Origin: Prototheca cutis
Lineage: Eukaryota; Chlorophyta; Trebouxiophyceae; Chlorellales; Chlorellaceae
NCBI GenBank assembly: GCA_002897115.2
Contig: BCIH01000006.1
Span: 319,250 to 383,249, forward strand
Length of the DNA: 64,000 nt
Direction of reading: 5' to 3'
Shown: piece after piece, positions 11,220 to 23,600 of the stretch
How positions within the stretch are numbered: the stretch's first letter is position 1
How the letters are laid out: each line of letters opens with the position of its first letter
Notes under the pieces: generated by a model
What the model was told of the DNA's origin: nothing
Databases searched by the model: none
The model's input: only the letters and a program-made list of their open reading frames with translations
Translations under genes and position numbers: made by a program

Positions 11220-12871
11220 TCAACTGGCTCTCGGATCACTGTTTGTGTGCCAGACCCAGGTCATGCCATCCCAGCCGCAGGACGCCAGCATGCCCTCTGT
11301 CAGCGGGCTCCAGTCGAGGCCCACAGCAAACTCGGTGTGGTGGTCCCACACCCTGAGCGCGGCTTCCTCCGGCGCTGTCCAGTCCCACAGCCGCACCGTC
11401 ATGTCGTATGATGCGCTGGCCAGCATGGTTTCGGAGTGGGGGGACCACTGCACGCGCCGCACCGCGTAGCCGTGGCCACGCAGCACCGTGAGAGGCGTCC
11501 CCGGTCGGCGAACGTCCCAGACCTTCATGGACTTGTCCACGGACCCGCTGGCGATCAGGCAGTCATTGTACTTGCACCAATCCGCCGTCAGCACCTCATG
11601 CTGGTGCGCCGCAAGACTCAGCGAAGGTCGCGGCTGCCGCACGTCAAACACCTTGACCGTGCAGTCACCCGACGCCGACAAGAAGATGTCCGCCTGCTGC
11701 GGGTTCCTGCGTCGTTTGTTCAGGGAAACAATGTCAGCGTGGTTTGCTTGCGTGCTCTGCTGGCCTATTTCAGTGCGGGGGTGTGCGCGAGAGCAGCTTG
11801 GGCTCTGACAAACACCTGGAGTGCCAACGAGAGGCGAGTCTAGGTGACCATGGCTACCGCAGGACAGTCCAACTCTTACCATTGGGCTGCATAGACGCAG
11901 TAGCTGTGCTCTGCAAATGTCCGGATGGACTGCGGCGCGTCAAGCCGCCAGAGCTTGATGGTGTCGTCCCAGGAGCCACTGAGGAAACAGTCGCGCCGGA
12001 CTTGGTTCCAGTGCAGGCAGTATGCCTTGTGTGTGTGTGTGGGGGGGGGGGGACAAATTTGCACCACATTCCGGAAAGGACTTGGGGTTCAGTCGTGGAT
12101 GTTGGAACAAACCAGCTCCTAAACCATGGCAAGCGATGAGCACTTATTGTATGCGGCTCATGCTCCATCACAAAGGTGGCAACCCCGCCATGTCACACAT
12201 CCGTGATCAAACTGCCCGTTGCATGGCGCACCCCCTCGCCGCGCACCTCGTGCTTGTGCTCCTCAAAGCTGCGCAGGGGGTTTGCCTGAGGTGGTGCCTG
12301 GACGTCCCAGACCTTGATGCTGCCATCACCCGCTGCTGAAACCAGGATGTTCTCGTTCTCCTGCAGGAGCAGTTCCCGGTTGGCGCACGTCGCTGTCGGC
12401 CGAGGGGACTTCACCCGGGGTCGGCCTCCCACCACTGGCAGAGCCCCACGACACCATGCGGTGCCAATGGGATTTGCACATCGCCAACCCTGAACCGCAC
12501 CTCGCTCCAGCAGCAATCGTAAAGCCCGTCCTGAGTGTCGAAACTCCGGACCTCCTGGATCCCTTGGGGCGTCATCTGGTGGCAGTGCGGAGTGTGGGCC
12601 CGGGGCAGGGTCAGCACAGCGCTCCTTGCTTTGGTAACAGGCCGCGACTATTGTCCCAGGAACAACAACACACCTCCTTCCACAAAGGAAAGAGTGTGAG
12701 GCCTGCGTCCCGACCGACCGCATGCACGCCAGGCCAAAGCACCTGCAGGACGCATTGCTTCCCGTTGCCAATGATGCCGAAGTTTTGGGAGGTCGCCACC
12801 GCCAGCTTGCCATCCTCAAATGGGGAGAACCGGATGCCATAGCCCTGAAATGCGGTCTTGAAGCCCGGCAT
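11220..12871 (-). CDS. PEX7: Peroxisomal PTS2 import receptor PEX7
   Basis: WD40 protein that binds PTS2 signals on peroxisomal matrix proteins in the cytosol and delivers them to the import machinery. Exons 12743-12871, 12501-12575, 12247-12360, 11880-12025, 11220-11706 give 316 aa, the usual PEX7 length (about 317-323). WD repeats are visible in order: FDTQDGLYDCCWSE, SAAGDGSIKVWDV, SGSWDDTIKLWRL, SASGDCTVKVFDV, SGSVDKSMKVWDV, SASYDMTVRLWDW, and a last blade with HHTEFAVGLDWSP. The motif HQHEVLTADWCKYND matches the family-specific DWCKYN block of PEX7 and separates it from generic WD proteins. Intron 3 ends in a CA-rich acceptor (CACACACAAG). The gene starts head to head with 2-isopropylmalate synthase, 478 bp away. 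Confidence 0.94.
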
Positions 12872-13349
12872 CCTGACTGAACGACCCACAGAACGGCCGC
12901 AGTGTGCCGGGAAGCGGGCTTCAGGCGAGACCCCTCTCGGCGGAGACCACTTACTCTCCTCGGCAGCGCCTCCTGACCAAAAACCTCTCTGTTTGCCGGG
13001 TCTATACAATCACAAGCATATGAAAAACACCAGAATATGCCTGTACAGGCCAGGTGGCTCGGCCAGTTCGGGGCGTCTGCAAAAAACATTTATGATCCGC
13101 TCGACATCGCCACGTCAGAGGACCACGAGCTCATCGCTTGTTCGTCTCCCCACCGGAAACGTGACCGAGGGCCTCTCATGCCATTGGAGCTTGCACAGTG
13201 GAGCATGCATATGTTGATCGTACGAATTTTCTGTTCATTGCAATTGAAAACATCGCTTCGGTGAGCGGCGGAGCTTCCCTGGGTTTACCCGTGCAGTCGT
13301 TCCATCACCTTCTGGAGCCGGGCCTTGGTGCAGGGAATTGATCGGTGTC
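12872..13349. promoter_or_regulatory. Divergent promoter region, PEX7 / IPMS
   Basis: 478 bp shared by two genes that start in opposite directions. No named motif identified. Confidence 0.45.
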
Positions 13350-14510
13350 ATGGCCTGCAGAGGCGTGTGTATCGGGTCTTCGGGCCCCACAATTGGGCAT
13401 GCCCGTGCTCGCCCCGGCGTTGTCGTCAGGGCCACGGCCTCACAGGCGGGGCCCGTGCGAAGGAAACGCCCCCAGTACGTGCCCAACAAGATTGATGACC
13501 CCAACTACCTGCGCGTGTTTGACACCACCCTGCGCGACGGTGAGCAGTCCCCCGGCGCCACCTTGACCAGCAAAGAGAAGATGGAGATTGCCAAGCAGCT
13601 CACCAAGCTCGGTAGGCGTCTTGTTGTTTCGTGGGGCGGTTGGGTGTGGAGCAGACGAAACCTATGCGAATCTCGCACACCCAGCATACCTAGTCAATCA
13701 ATCAATGGAACCAATGAATCCCTTCAAAAGGTGTGGACGTCATTGAGGCCGGCTTCCCCATGGCTTCCGCGGATGACTTTGCGGCAGTGCGCGACATCGC
13801 CATGGAGGTTGGCGCGGCCGTGGACGCGGACGGCTACGCCCCCGTAATTTGCGGGCTGTCGCGGTCTCGTGCCGCGGATCTTGAGCGGGCATGGGACGCA
13901 GTGCGGCACGCGGCCTTCCCCCGCGTGCATGTGTTCCTGGCCACGTCGCCCATCCACATGGAGCACAAACTGAACATGAAGCCCGACCAGGTCATCCGCC
14001 AGGCCGTGGAGTCGGTGCAGCACCTCAAGTCCCTGGGCTGCAATGACATCGAGTTTTCCCCGGAAGACGCCACGCGCTCGGAACTGCCGTTCCTGTATGA
14101 AGTCCTCGGCGAGGTCATCAAGGCGGGGGCCACCACCATCAACATCCCAGACACCACGGGATGGGCCCTGCCCCATGAGTACAGGGTACGGGTCTGACCG
14201 CTGAGGTGGTTGGGCGGGGGATTGTTTGTAGGGGAAGTGTGTGGGATTTTTTTGAGTTTTTTTCCCTTCCCCCCATCCACGCACAGAATCTGTTGGCGGA
14301 TCTGACGAAGAACGTGCCCGGGGCAGACAACGTCATCTTCTCCACGCACTGCCAGAACGACCTGGGTCTCAGCACGGCCAACTCCATTGCCGGTACGCCC
14401 ATAGGTGTTTGCTGGTGTGTGCATTTTTGTTGTTTGCCTGCATGACCACCGAGCGAGCCCCCATGTGACACCCTTCATCCCCTCCACAACTCCCGGCATC
14501 TCCACAACAA

Positions 14511-14543
<33 letters not shown>

Positions 14544-15578
14544 ACTACAGGTGCCATGGGTGGCGCGCGGCAGGTGGAGGGCACGATCAACGGTATTGGG
14601 GAGCGTGCGGGCAACGCGTCTCTTGAGGAGATTGTGATGGCGATTGCCCTGCGTGGCGAGAGCCAGCTTGGCGGTCTGTGGACGGGCATTACTCCCGTCC
14701 ACATTGCCCCCAGCTCGCGCATGGTTTGCGACTACACGGGCGTCCCCGTGCAGCCGCACAAGGCGATCGTGGGCGCCAACGCCTTTGCACATGAGTCCGG
14801 CATCCACCAGGACGGCATGCTCAAGTGCCGGGATACCTACGAGATCATGACGCCCGAGAGCATCGGCATCCAGCGCGGTGCCTCCAACTTGGGCCTGGTG
14901 CTGGGCAAGCACTCTGGCCGTCACGCGCTGATCAACCGCCTTGCAGAGCTGGGCTATGCTGATTTGCCCGCCGACCGGGTTTCGGACCTGTTCCGCCGGT
15001 TCAAGGACCTCGCGGACAAGAAGAAGAAGGTCCACGACGAAGACCTGCTGGCCCTTGTGCAGGACGAGGTGCATCAGCCCGAGACGGTCTGGAGCCTCGC
15101 CGACCTCCAAGTCGTCTCTGGCACCATGGGCATGCCGACGGCCACAGTCAAGCTCGTGGGACCCGACGGCATCCCGCGCGTTGGCGTGGGCATGGGCACG
15201 GGCCCCGTTGATGCTGCATACAAGGCCATCGATTCGCTCGTGCGTGTGTCCGCCAAGCTTGTGGACTACAGCATGTCTGGCGTGAGCGAGGGAATCGAGG
15301 CCCTGGCCTCAACCCGCGTCGCGATCAAGCCCACGGGCGTCCTCCGCGGCGCCGCCGGCAGCAAGCCTGACTATAAGGGCGGGCAAGTGGAGCGCACGTT
15401 TACGGGCCAGGGTGCCCATGAGGACATTGTTGTGTCCTCTGCCCGTGCCTACATCTCCGCCCTCAACCGCATGATCCCCTTCCTCAAGCGTGAGGCCACT
15501 GTCGTGGCATCGGCCGCCCCGGGCGCGCCGGCCGCCACCGTCGCCCAGCCCCAGGCCGCCACCGTTGCCGCCGCATGA
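13350..15578 (+). CDS. IPMS: 2-isopropylmalate synthase, plastid type
   Basis: First committed step of leucine synthesis: condenses acetyl-CoA with 2-oxoisovalerate. Exons 13350-13611, 13731-14185, 14287-14392, 14551-15578 give 616 aa, the plant/bacterial long form. Residues up to about 30 look like a transit peptide. Catalytic TIM-barrel motifs: [15 protein letters not shown] (metal-binding Asp), [20 protein letters not shown] and the flexible-loop motif [15 protein letters not shown] with the metal-site His. The C-terminal part carries the LeuA allosteric domain ([37 protein letters not shown]), so leucine feedback control is expected. Ends in an Ala-rich tail. Intron 3 contains C16 followed by A11. 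ATG at 13350 is the first in frame after the upstream intergenic DNA. Confidence 0.96.
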
Positions 15579-15989
15579 AGCAGGTCGTCAAAGGTCTGTT
15601 TTGGTCCGAAATGGCTCCCTCTCCGCCTGGAACCAGCTCTGCACCCCCTGAAGACCTGGCGGCTGCCCTCTTGCCGGTGACAACGGCGATGATGAAGAAA
15701 ATAGAGATCAGCAACACTGCACCTCACTTGTGACGCTGCGCTCGCGGCGCTGATGCGACTGCCCAAAAAAAAAATTGTACGCCTATGTTTTCCCGGATCT
15801 CTGTATGCCTTGTCCTGCGGATGACAATGGCCGCTGCTCGTGTACAAATCGCGCGTTGAAAGGGAGCCACAGGCAGACAGGCAGGCAGGGGCCAAGAAAG
15901 TCAGCAAGGAGTAAGCACAGACGGTGCAGTTACCGCGGCTGTGAAAACCCACGGGATTGCAATGCGCCTTATCGTCGTCGTCATCATCA
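15579..15989. other. Convergent 3' region, IPMS / SF3B6
   Basis: 411 bp between two converging stop codons. Only 3' untranslated sequence is expected, and I see no exon. Confidence 0.5.
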
Positions 15990-16314
15990 TCATGAGGGTG
16001 CAGGGTGCTGTTGCCCATCGACGCCAAACTTCTCCTGCATCTTCCGCAGCGCCTCTTCTTGTTCCTTCAGGTTGGCCTTGGCCTTGAGCTTGGCTGGGTT
16101 GTAATACAGCACAATCAAGTACCGATTCTGTGCGTGAATGGGGTGGGAATGAAATGGGGTCCGTTTGGAGAGTGCAGCGAGATGCCTTGCAGCGGCTGTT
16201 TGAGCAGCACGGATGAATGGGCGGTGATTGTGACAGGAGTCTGCCTTCCATGTGCAGGTGCTTCATGGGGAAACCCACTCCAGGCAACCCGCACCACAAC
16301 ATCCCTCGTATCCA

Positions 16315-16413
<99 letters not shown>

Positions 16414-17010
16414 CACCACACCACACCACACCACCACCCCCCCACCACAACACAACACAACACACACACACACCTGGACGTTGAACCCGTTCAAGTGATC
16501 CACGGCGTTCTTGGCATCGAAAATGTCCTCATACACCACGTAGGCAGTGCCTCGCGTCTCCTTTGTGCTGCCCATCCGGACCTGCCGAATGGCACCATAC
16601 TTTCCAAAGATCTCGTACATCTGGCAAAAGCATTGGGCGCGGATGGTGCATCAGCATGGTGGGAATTCACGGACGCGCACACACACATATTCACACATGC
16701 ATCCAAGCACATGCATGCACACACCAACTGCCCAACAGTGATCATCTGTGCATGCGTCTGTAGCGGACCCCTGCCTGGCAGCGAAACGACACAGTGCCTC
16801 TCTCCAGACCTACCTCCTCCGCGGAGATGTTAAAGGGGAGGTTACGGACATAGAGCGCCCTGAGATGGGGATGCGCAGCGGTACATGCGTGAGCCATCAA
16901 GACCTCGCCTGGAAGAGCAAGCATGCAACCAGAGGCTTGCCAGCGCTCCACACGCACCTGTTGACCTCTGGCGGCAGGCGCCGGGGCTGACCCTTTACTA
17001 TTGCTGCCAT
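15990..17010 (-). CDS. SF3B6: Splicing factor 3B subunit 6 (p14, SF3B14a)
   Basis: Small RRM protein of the U2 snRNP SF3b complex that contacts the branch site region with SF3B1. Exons 16958-17010, 16814-16859, 16474-16620, 15990-16127 give 127 aa (human 125). The RRM is intact: RNP2 [11 protein letters not shown], then [18 protein letters not shown]1 [42 protein letters not shown], and an acidic/basic tail [14 protein letters not shown]. The N-terminus RLPPEVNR before intron 1 is the family hallmark that binds SF3B1. Intron 3 holds a run of 96 C (plus strand) and its donor is followed directly by GT-rich repeats. The initial ATG at 17010 gives MAAIVKG, matching the usual short lead. Confidence 0.95.
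16316..16411. repeat. Poly-C tract, 96 nt, in SF3B6 intron 3
   Basis: Uninterrupted C on the plus strand, G in the pre-mRNA, followed by a CA/CCA-rich segment up to the donor site. It is the longest contiguous homopolymer in the window. Confidence 0.93.
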
Positions 17011-17539
17011 TCCGCCGTAAATGTAATGCCAACGTCCAAATTATCCCCTCCTGTCACACCGCCCAGGTGGACAGGAGAACCTTCCGCGATGGCGCGCAGA
17101 GTCTCCTCAGCGCAGCGGCAACATCCTAGTCCCTCATGCATAAAAAATGTCCTTTGTTTCTGAGAATGTGCTAGTGTATGCGGCGCATCTTCGGCCTTGT
17201 CTGCTCTGCAATGTGTACGAGCAAGGCAAGCGCAAACGATCGACAATGGATCCCTGTGTGGGCATTAACATCGATGTGTTCAAAGCCTGCAGTGCGCTAC
17301 CTGTCGCAAACTCGTCGAGGGCCAACGAGTTCATCTGGCCATCAGAATACGTATTGATGATTCAGACTATTGACAAAAAAACACAATCCACATCCCGCGT
17401 GCATAGCGAGACTTGCTCCCATTTGAGGCACTCGACCGCACTGCGTGGTCTGATGGTGGCGTGCCGTTGGTCCATGCCGATTCTGACGTAGAGGACGCGC
17501 CGCGGCGGACTCCAGGCCTGCGGATCGCCAAGTCTCAGC
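17011..17539. promoter_or_regulatory. Divergent promoter region, SF3B6 / glycosyltransferase
   Basis: 529 bp between two head-to-head genes. No convincing exon or named motif. Confidence 0.45.
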
Positions 17540-20320
17540 ATGTCGACACCAACCATGACTGGAATCGTGCGGACAGAGAGCGGGGAATGGAGGACGAGGT
17601 ATGCCGATGCACCGTGTTAGGTGGGAGTTCCGTAGGACTTGTCATGCCGCTTGTCGTGGTGATCGGGGGCAGCACAAACCCCCAAACACACCCCCTCCCT
17701 CCGCAGGCGCAGGAACGCCATCGTGTTCTGGATGGCCGCCTTTGCGACCACGCTGATCCTCTTCCTGCAGGGCTGGACGGGCGACGTGAGGCTGCCCCGG
17801 CCCTACACAGTGGACTTTGACTCTGGACTCACCCGTGCCCGTTTTGAGGTGCTGGAAAGCTATGAGCAGGATGCCGTTGATCTGGAGGCCTTTGAAAAGG
17901 CAGCAGCAGTGGGCCAGAGGAATGGCATCGCACTTCGTGGCAGGCACGGGTGCCGGTTTCTTGCGGGGCCTGCGTGATGGTTCCTTTGATGCCACTGTCG
18001 CACCGCTTCCTGGCACATGCTTGGATGGATCTGTGCATAAGGACATTCTGGACACGACATTTCGAGATCTCCACCTCCAACGACATCGGGGCTTCTTTGC
18101 TGTGCCTGGACTTGATATTTTGGTGGTGGGGGGAAGGGGGGGTTGGGGCTGGAAGCTCTACTCCGACGACATGGGGGCTCCCCGTGACAATGCACCCATC
18201 CCTGCCTTTCAACCCCAAACCCCCCGCAGGGTGTGGCTCATCTCCCACGTCTGGGCAGATCACGAGGGCGCATCGCTTCTCCAGCTGTGGCTGCAGCATT
18301 ACAAGGGCCAGGGCATCCAGCCAAGCCACGTTGNCCTGCTCATCTTTCACGATCAGCTGCGGTAAGTCCCAGCACTGACTTTGGCATAGGGATTGTCTAC
18401 TGGACGATGTACATGTTTGTGCTCAGCATGCCGTGGCTTTTATGCACAGATGCCATCAGTATCGGACAACAATTCCCATGTAGGTTTGAGCCCAGGGGCG
18501 TTGCCGAGGTCTTACAGGTCATCAATGGCACCGGCATCCTTCCAGAGTGCGCAACAACTTTCTCATCCTTCGGGGACAGTGGTTTGGTACATGCCTCGCC
18601 CCTGTTCTATTACCATGTAATGCAATGCCAAGCGTGACTCTGGCCCCTTGGCNACTGTCACNCTGGGATTTCAGCACACAGAATGGACGATTCCCCCGTC
18701 GCTCTGTCATCATCCCTTTTACAAGGATCACAGAAACATTCTCACCCATGCCTGCATTTCACATGTGCAGGATCGTCCTGGGACCCAAATCTCCACGGGA
18801 AATCTTGTACGAGAAGCTCAAACTGCTTGACTCACTGCAAGCCAGTCCTGACGACTGGTTCATCCTGGCAGACCCTGGTGGGTTGGGTTGAGGCTCTCAG
18901 GGCCTGGCTCTTGGCGACAATCACAGTCCCCTGTGTTGCTGGGTCGGACCACATCTCCCCTTGAGATGACTGTCTCACCAAATCGGTCTTTCAGTGCCTC
19001 TGTGACACAGTTATGTGTTGCTTCCCGCATCGCAGACGAGTTTCAGCGCTATGGCGGTCACCGCATGATGAATTTCCTAGCTGCAGCTGACATGCTTGGC
19101 ATCACGCACATCTCGTCCCTCGTGCAGCATAGGTGGGGTGATCGGTGGGTGGGTGTATGTTGTGGGCTGTACCAGGGCGCCAGGCACGTGCACCCACCCC
19201 AATTGCGCAAGCATGCTCGCCTTTCAGCCATGTGTGTTGGGCCCATTTGTACTCATGGATGGATGTGCAGACACCCCTGTCCGTTCCTGTTTTGCCACAG
19301 GCTGAGTGAGAATGGGGGGATGCCGGCACTACGGAACGGCATCCCGTTGGAGGAGCAGTTCCCCTGGGAATGTGTGCTGCCGGTCAAGAGGCCCAGTGTG
19401 CCGTTGCCCCAACGACGCAAGGTGGCCGCCATGAAGGCCTTTCTCCGAGCCAGCCAGGTGGGTGCTCTTTGGCTTGGGCTTTTTCTGTGTTCCCGCAAGT
19501 ACCCTTGCATGCATGCCCAATCCCTATGGTAGGATAGCTCAGAAAATCCTCCCCCGGACTCCCTTCCGCGCCGCCAACAACAACAGGAAGACAGCGAGAT
19601 TGTGACAGCCCTGAATGCGGTCAGCGTGTTTGGCTCCAAAGTCAAGGACGGCAAGGCGCACGCGATCGGGAATGTCAAGGGCGCCGTCTCTCAGTCCCTG
19701 CTATCCCTCACTCCCTTTGCCCGGTTCCCTCAGAGGTACATGACTGTGGAAAGAGAGGTGTTGTCCAGGGAGTGGATGGCACTTGGTCTTCAAACCTTTT
19801 CGATTGCAGTCTCAGGGGCCAATCCGGTAAAGAATTTCGCGCCGCCACAGGTATGAACGCAGCAAGGACGGCAGTCCCCCGGAATGGGAGGCCAGACCCG
19901 CCCCCCTGGAGATTGACTCGGTCATGTACGCTTGGTCCTCATCTGGATTGGACCGTCTGCGCGTGGCACGGCTCATGGGCAGAGGTGGGTGAAGAGGGGA
20001 AGGGGGTCAATTTGAGGTGGCGGGGGAGGGGTACGCCACGCGATGCATCAAGCATTTGAAAGCAGGGTCACTGATGATGTCACCTCGCGCCCCTCTGCCA
20101 TCCACGCACACACCCTCTTCTCCTAAAAGGCTGGGGCCTCCCCGGTCGACTCACGGCATGCATGGCCGAGCAGCTGTTGGTGGATGTGGGCGGCAGCCGG
20201 AAGGAGCGCATCAGAGTCCCACGCCTGCAGTGCACCTGGGCATCATCCATGCAGCCCCGGAACGGCCGCCGTGCCGGGGGGGCCCTGGAGCAGCCTGCGG
20301 ATGAAGTGGTCAAACTGTAG
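17540..20320 (+). CDS. Type II membrane glycosyltransferase-like protein (GT-A, family 2-like)
   Basis: Ten exons close in phase: 17540-17598, 17707-17949, 18230-18361, 18484-18546, 18771-18877, 19036-19132, 19301-19457, 19587-19735, 19851-19984, 20130-20320; 443 aa. A single N-terminal signal anchor (FWMAAFATTLILFLQGW) follows a basic cytosolic tail TRRRN, so the domain faces the Golgi or ER lumen. The motifs VWLISHVWADHEGASLLQL, then LQASPDDWFILADPDEFQR, resemble the opening and the DxD-like acidic step of glycosyltransferase family 2-like/GT92 proteins, where DPDEF stands in the DxD position. Substrate cannot be read. Ns at 18334 (coding), 18653 and 18662 (intron). Exon 2 end and exon 4 end rest on phase and sense rather than a strong donor. 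Confidence 0.8.
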
Positions 20321-20697
20321 CCCTAGTTCAGGCATGGTTTCTGGCTGCCAGCATATTCCACCCTCCATGCTGCTGCTTATTGTGCGAATCCCTTTTGTAC
20401 CAACAGCTCACAGGCATGCATCTTGCTTGCTTCCTCCTCGCTGCTTCGACACGAAACGTTGATCTGCTCATGCACTCCCAAACCCTTGTCTGTGCTGACC
20501 CCCTTTGTTACCCTTCGAAGACTTTCCCTTGCTCTCTGCTCACCGCCTTGCTGCGAGATCTGCAAGGTCCTCCCCAAGACCTGCTTCAAACACCATTCTA
20601 CCGGCACGCTCCCAGGTGTCATGGATCGTCACAGCGACATGCCAGACCAGGAGTTCTTCAGGTGGGCAATGAATAAAACCAGCCGTCGATGCAGACA
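20321..20697. other. Convergent 3' region, glycosyltransferase / SART1
   Basis: 377 bp between two converging stop codons, with nothing coding seen. Confidence 0.5.
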
Positions 20698-23600
20698 TCA
20701 GTGTTGGCCGCTGCGGGCCATGCCGAGCATGGCTTCCACCTTGGCGTTGCCCAGCAGGGGAGTGGTGGTGGTGGTGCCGCCCAGCGTGGGCGCCGTGCTG
20801 TCTGTCCCCTGAACAAAGTCAACGTCGTCCAGCTCAGCACCTGCCACGTGGCTTCCACCCCGTGCATCCCGCGACTGTCCAGGCTTGACGTTGCCCTCCA
20901 GCGGCAGGAAAGCAGTGGCATTGCGCTTTTGGAGCTCCTTCATCCGCTCCAGCGACTTGCCCTCCACCTCGCCCGTCGCCGCGCGTTTGCGCTTGAGCTC
21001 CTCCGCCACCTTGCGCTGCTTCTTCTCCTGGGATCGCTTGGACGGGAAGATGCCGTGGAACCTGCACACAGGGATATGGTCAGACCAGGCTATTCAGCCA
21101 CTGCGTCTGTTGCCGCCCTTTGAGGAAAGACGTAACTGGCAGCAGGGCCAGAGGACAACCACATAGTACGCATTTTCATTGACAGCTGCCACCCAAACTC
21201 AAACAAAACGTACTGGTGGCAGTTTTCCCGCCAAGCCTCCTTGGGTGTAAGCACACGCCCGTATTCGTCCCTGGATGCACGGGTGGATGGTGGGAATTGC
21301 GTGGTTTGCTTGGCACCGGCCGGCAGTGTAAGTCCCACCTGATCAACCATGAGAGACACCAACCCATCTTGAGGGCAGAACCGAGTGGCGGACTTGCACG
21401 TCATGAATGCGACACTCTAGGTGCAACCCCCCCAGTGCATCACGTCAGCATCCACACCTTCGCGTCAGCGCCACTTCCACACTCAGCGCCAGCTTGTCGT
21501 CGGCACGGCCGCCGGTGTACCCCAGGTTTTGAACCTGCCAGTGAACGGGGTTGAACGAATGATTCGCCGATATGCCTGCTTGTCGTCGGAACACAGCGGC
21601 GCGACACCTTGGCCCATGCATGCAAGGAAACGAGCTCCAAGCCACCCCTCTGCTGCTGCCTTACGTTGATGCGGCGAGAGTCGTTGGTCCGACCAGCCCA
21701 TTCGATGGGCTCCTGCAGGTCACCCCGCTGATGCAGCAGGTTGAGCACGCCAGCCAGACCGGATCCAATGACCTTGTCGCCAAGCACGCTTTCCTCCTGC
21801 GGCGCCTGGTTGCGTGGCGCACGCGGCGGCCGCGGCGGCCGGGAGGCCCTGCTGGGTCCGGGCTCGGCCGCCTGGCTGCCAGCCGCCGTCCATTCTCCCC
21901 AACCGCCTTCACCGCCAACCTGCTCACTTTCTGATATGTCAGTGCCCTGCTCATCCCCCGGCCGCTCCCCAGCATCAATTTCCATCGCCTCGGCAAGCTC
22001 TGCCGGTGGGCTGGTCGGGGGTGGTGGCAGAGGTTCCGCGTCGCCTTCCGCTGTAGGTTCGGGCTCGCGATCTTCGACGGGAGCCAGCTGGATGCCCCGC
22101 GTGATCTCGCCCAGACCCGTCAGTACCAGGGCCCCATCCTGACCTTGCCCCGAGGCAGCGGCGGCCTCCTCCTCCTCGGCAGCTTTCCGCCGGTTCCGGA
22201 GCCGCTCAGCCAACGACATCGGGTCCAGACCCACCTTGGACTTGCCCTTGAGTGCGAGTGTCCGAGCCCTGTAGTCGGGGGGGGGGATTGCATGACTCCT
22301 TGCTGGCGGCAAGCACATCGGAAAATAATGCACGAGTAGTTTCAATCTCATCTGCTTCAACAATGTGGATGTTTCTGGACCAGAAAGAAGTGGCCATGCA
22401 ACCCCGGGCTTCCTCCTCTTCCAAAAACAAAACAAAATAAAGGGCAGACCAGCGGAGCCCCAAACCCGAAACTGACCTTGTGAGGGAGGCCGCAAGTGCG
22501 GCGTCCTCTTCGTCGTCGTCGCCATCCATGGCAGAGGGCTGCGCATCAGCGTTGCGCAGCGCCAACGAGGCGTAGTTTGCCTTTTGAACCGCGGCGTCAA
22601 AGCGCTCCCGCCGCTCGGCCACCGCCGCCGCAGCCTCTGAGGCCGCCCGCTCCGCTCGGCCCGCCCGAGGACCGAGGTCGGCCCCAGTGTCCCCACGCTC
22701 GCTCGCCTGGAGCTCCAGCGCCTCCAGTTCCTCCGCGGTCAACGCTTTTTTCTTCAATTTTCGCACTTTCTTCGTCTTCTTGGGCTGGAACTGCATCATC
22801 GCGGAGTCGTGTGGCGCACAATATATTGCACGATGTCCAGTGTTCTTTGGGGAATGGACCACCCATCCCCACCCACCCACGCCAACCTGCGCCATTTCTT
22901 CGGCGGTGTAGTAGTCTGCGCCGGGCTTGGGCCCCTCGGGGACATCGAGCCCGGCCATCAGCTTGGCGTCCACTTCGGCCTGCTGGCGTTCTCGGCGCTC
23001 CACACGCCCCTGCTCATCCAACTGCAGGCGGTTCCGACACCGGGGGAGGAGGCAGTTGGGGGAAGGGGATTCTTGCATGGGCTCACCCTCCTCCCTGACC
23101 GCTCACACAATCATACCTTCTGATAACACACTAAAGCAATCCACGCATGCTCAACCCCACCACCAGCCAAATGAACGAACCAAACATTCCCCCAGACGTG
23201 CCTGGAGCGCCTCCTGCTCCTCCTCGTCGTATTTATCAAGCAGCGTCCGCTTCTGGCCGTCCTCTTCCCACAGCGGCTTGGCCTTATCGGCGGCTCGGTA
23301 GGCACGCTCGCGGTCCCTCGTCTCCCGCTGTGATGAGGGGAACAATAGCGGTTGATGTTGGGCCGAAAGAGGCGACGCTGCTTGCGTGTGAGCCCAGGAT
23401 CCCTGTCTCTGGTAAACCAGGGCTGCTCGCTGTTTAGACGTGGCGCCCTTCCCAACCCCTGCTAGGGAAGCAGCCAACCAACTACGTGACCTACCCCCAG
23501 CACGTTCTCAAGCATCGTCTCTTCGTCATCCACGAGGTTCCCCTTGTCGTCCAGGATGCCTCTGTCCTCCAGCGTCAGAATCATCTCCTCGCCGGCCTCG

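Noticed and set aside
14139..14541. Minus-strand frames across 2-isopropylmalate synthase introns
   Set aside because: Antisense shadows of a well-supported plus-strand gene.
16217..16498. Frames rich in Pro or Gly across the C tract
   Set aside because: They arise from translating a 96-nt homopolymer within the SF3B6 intron.
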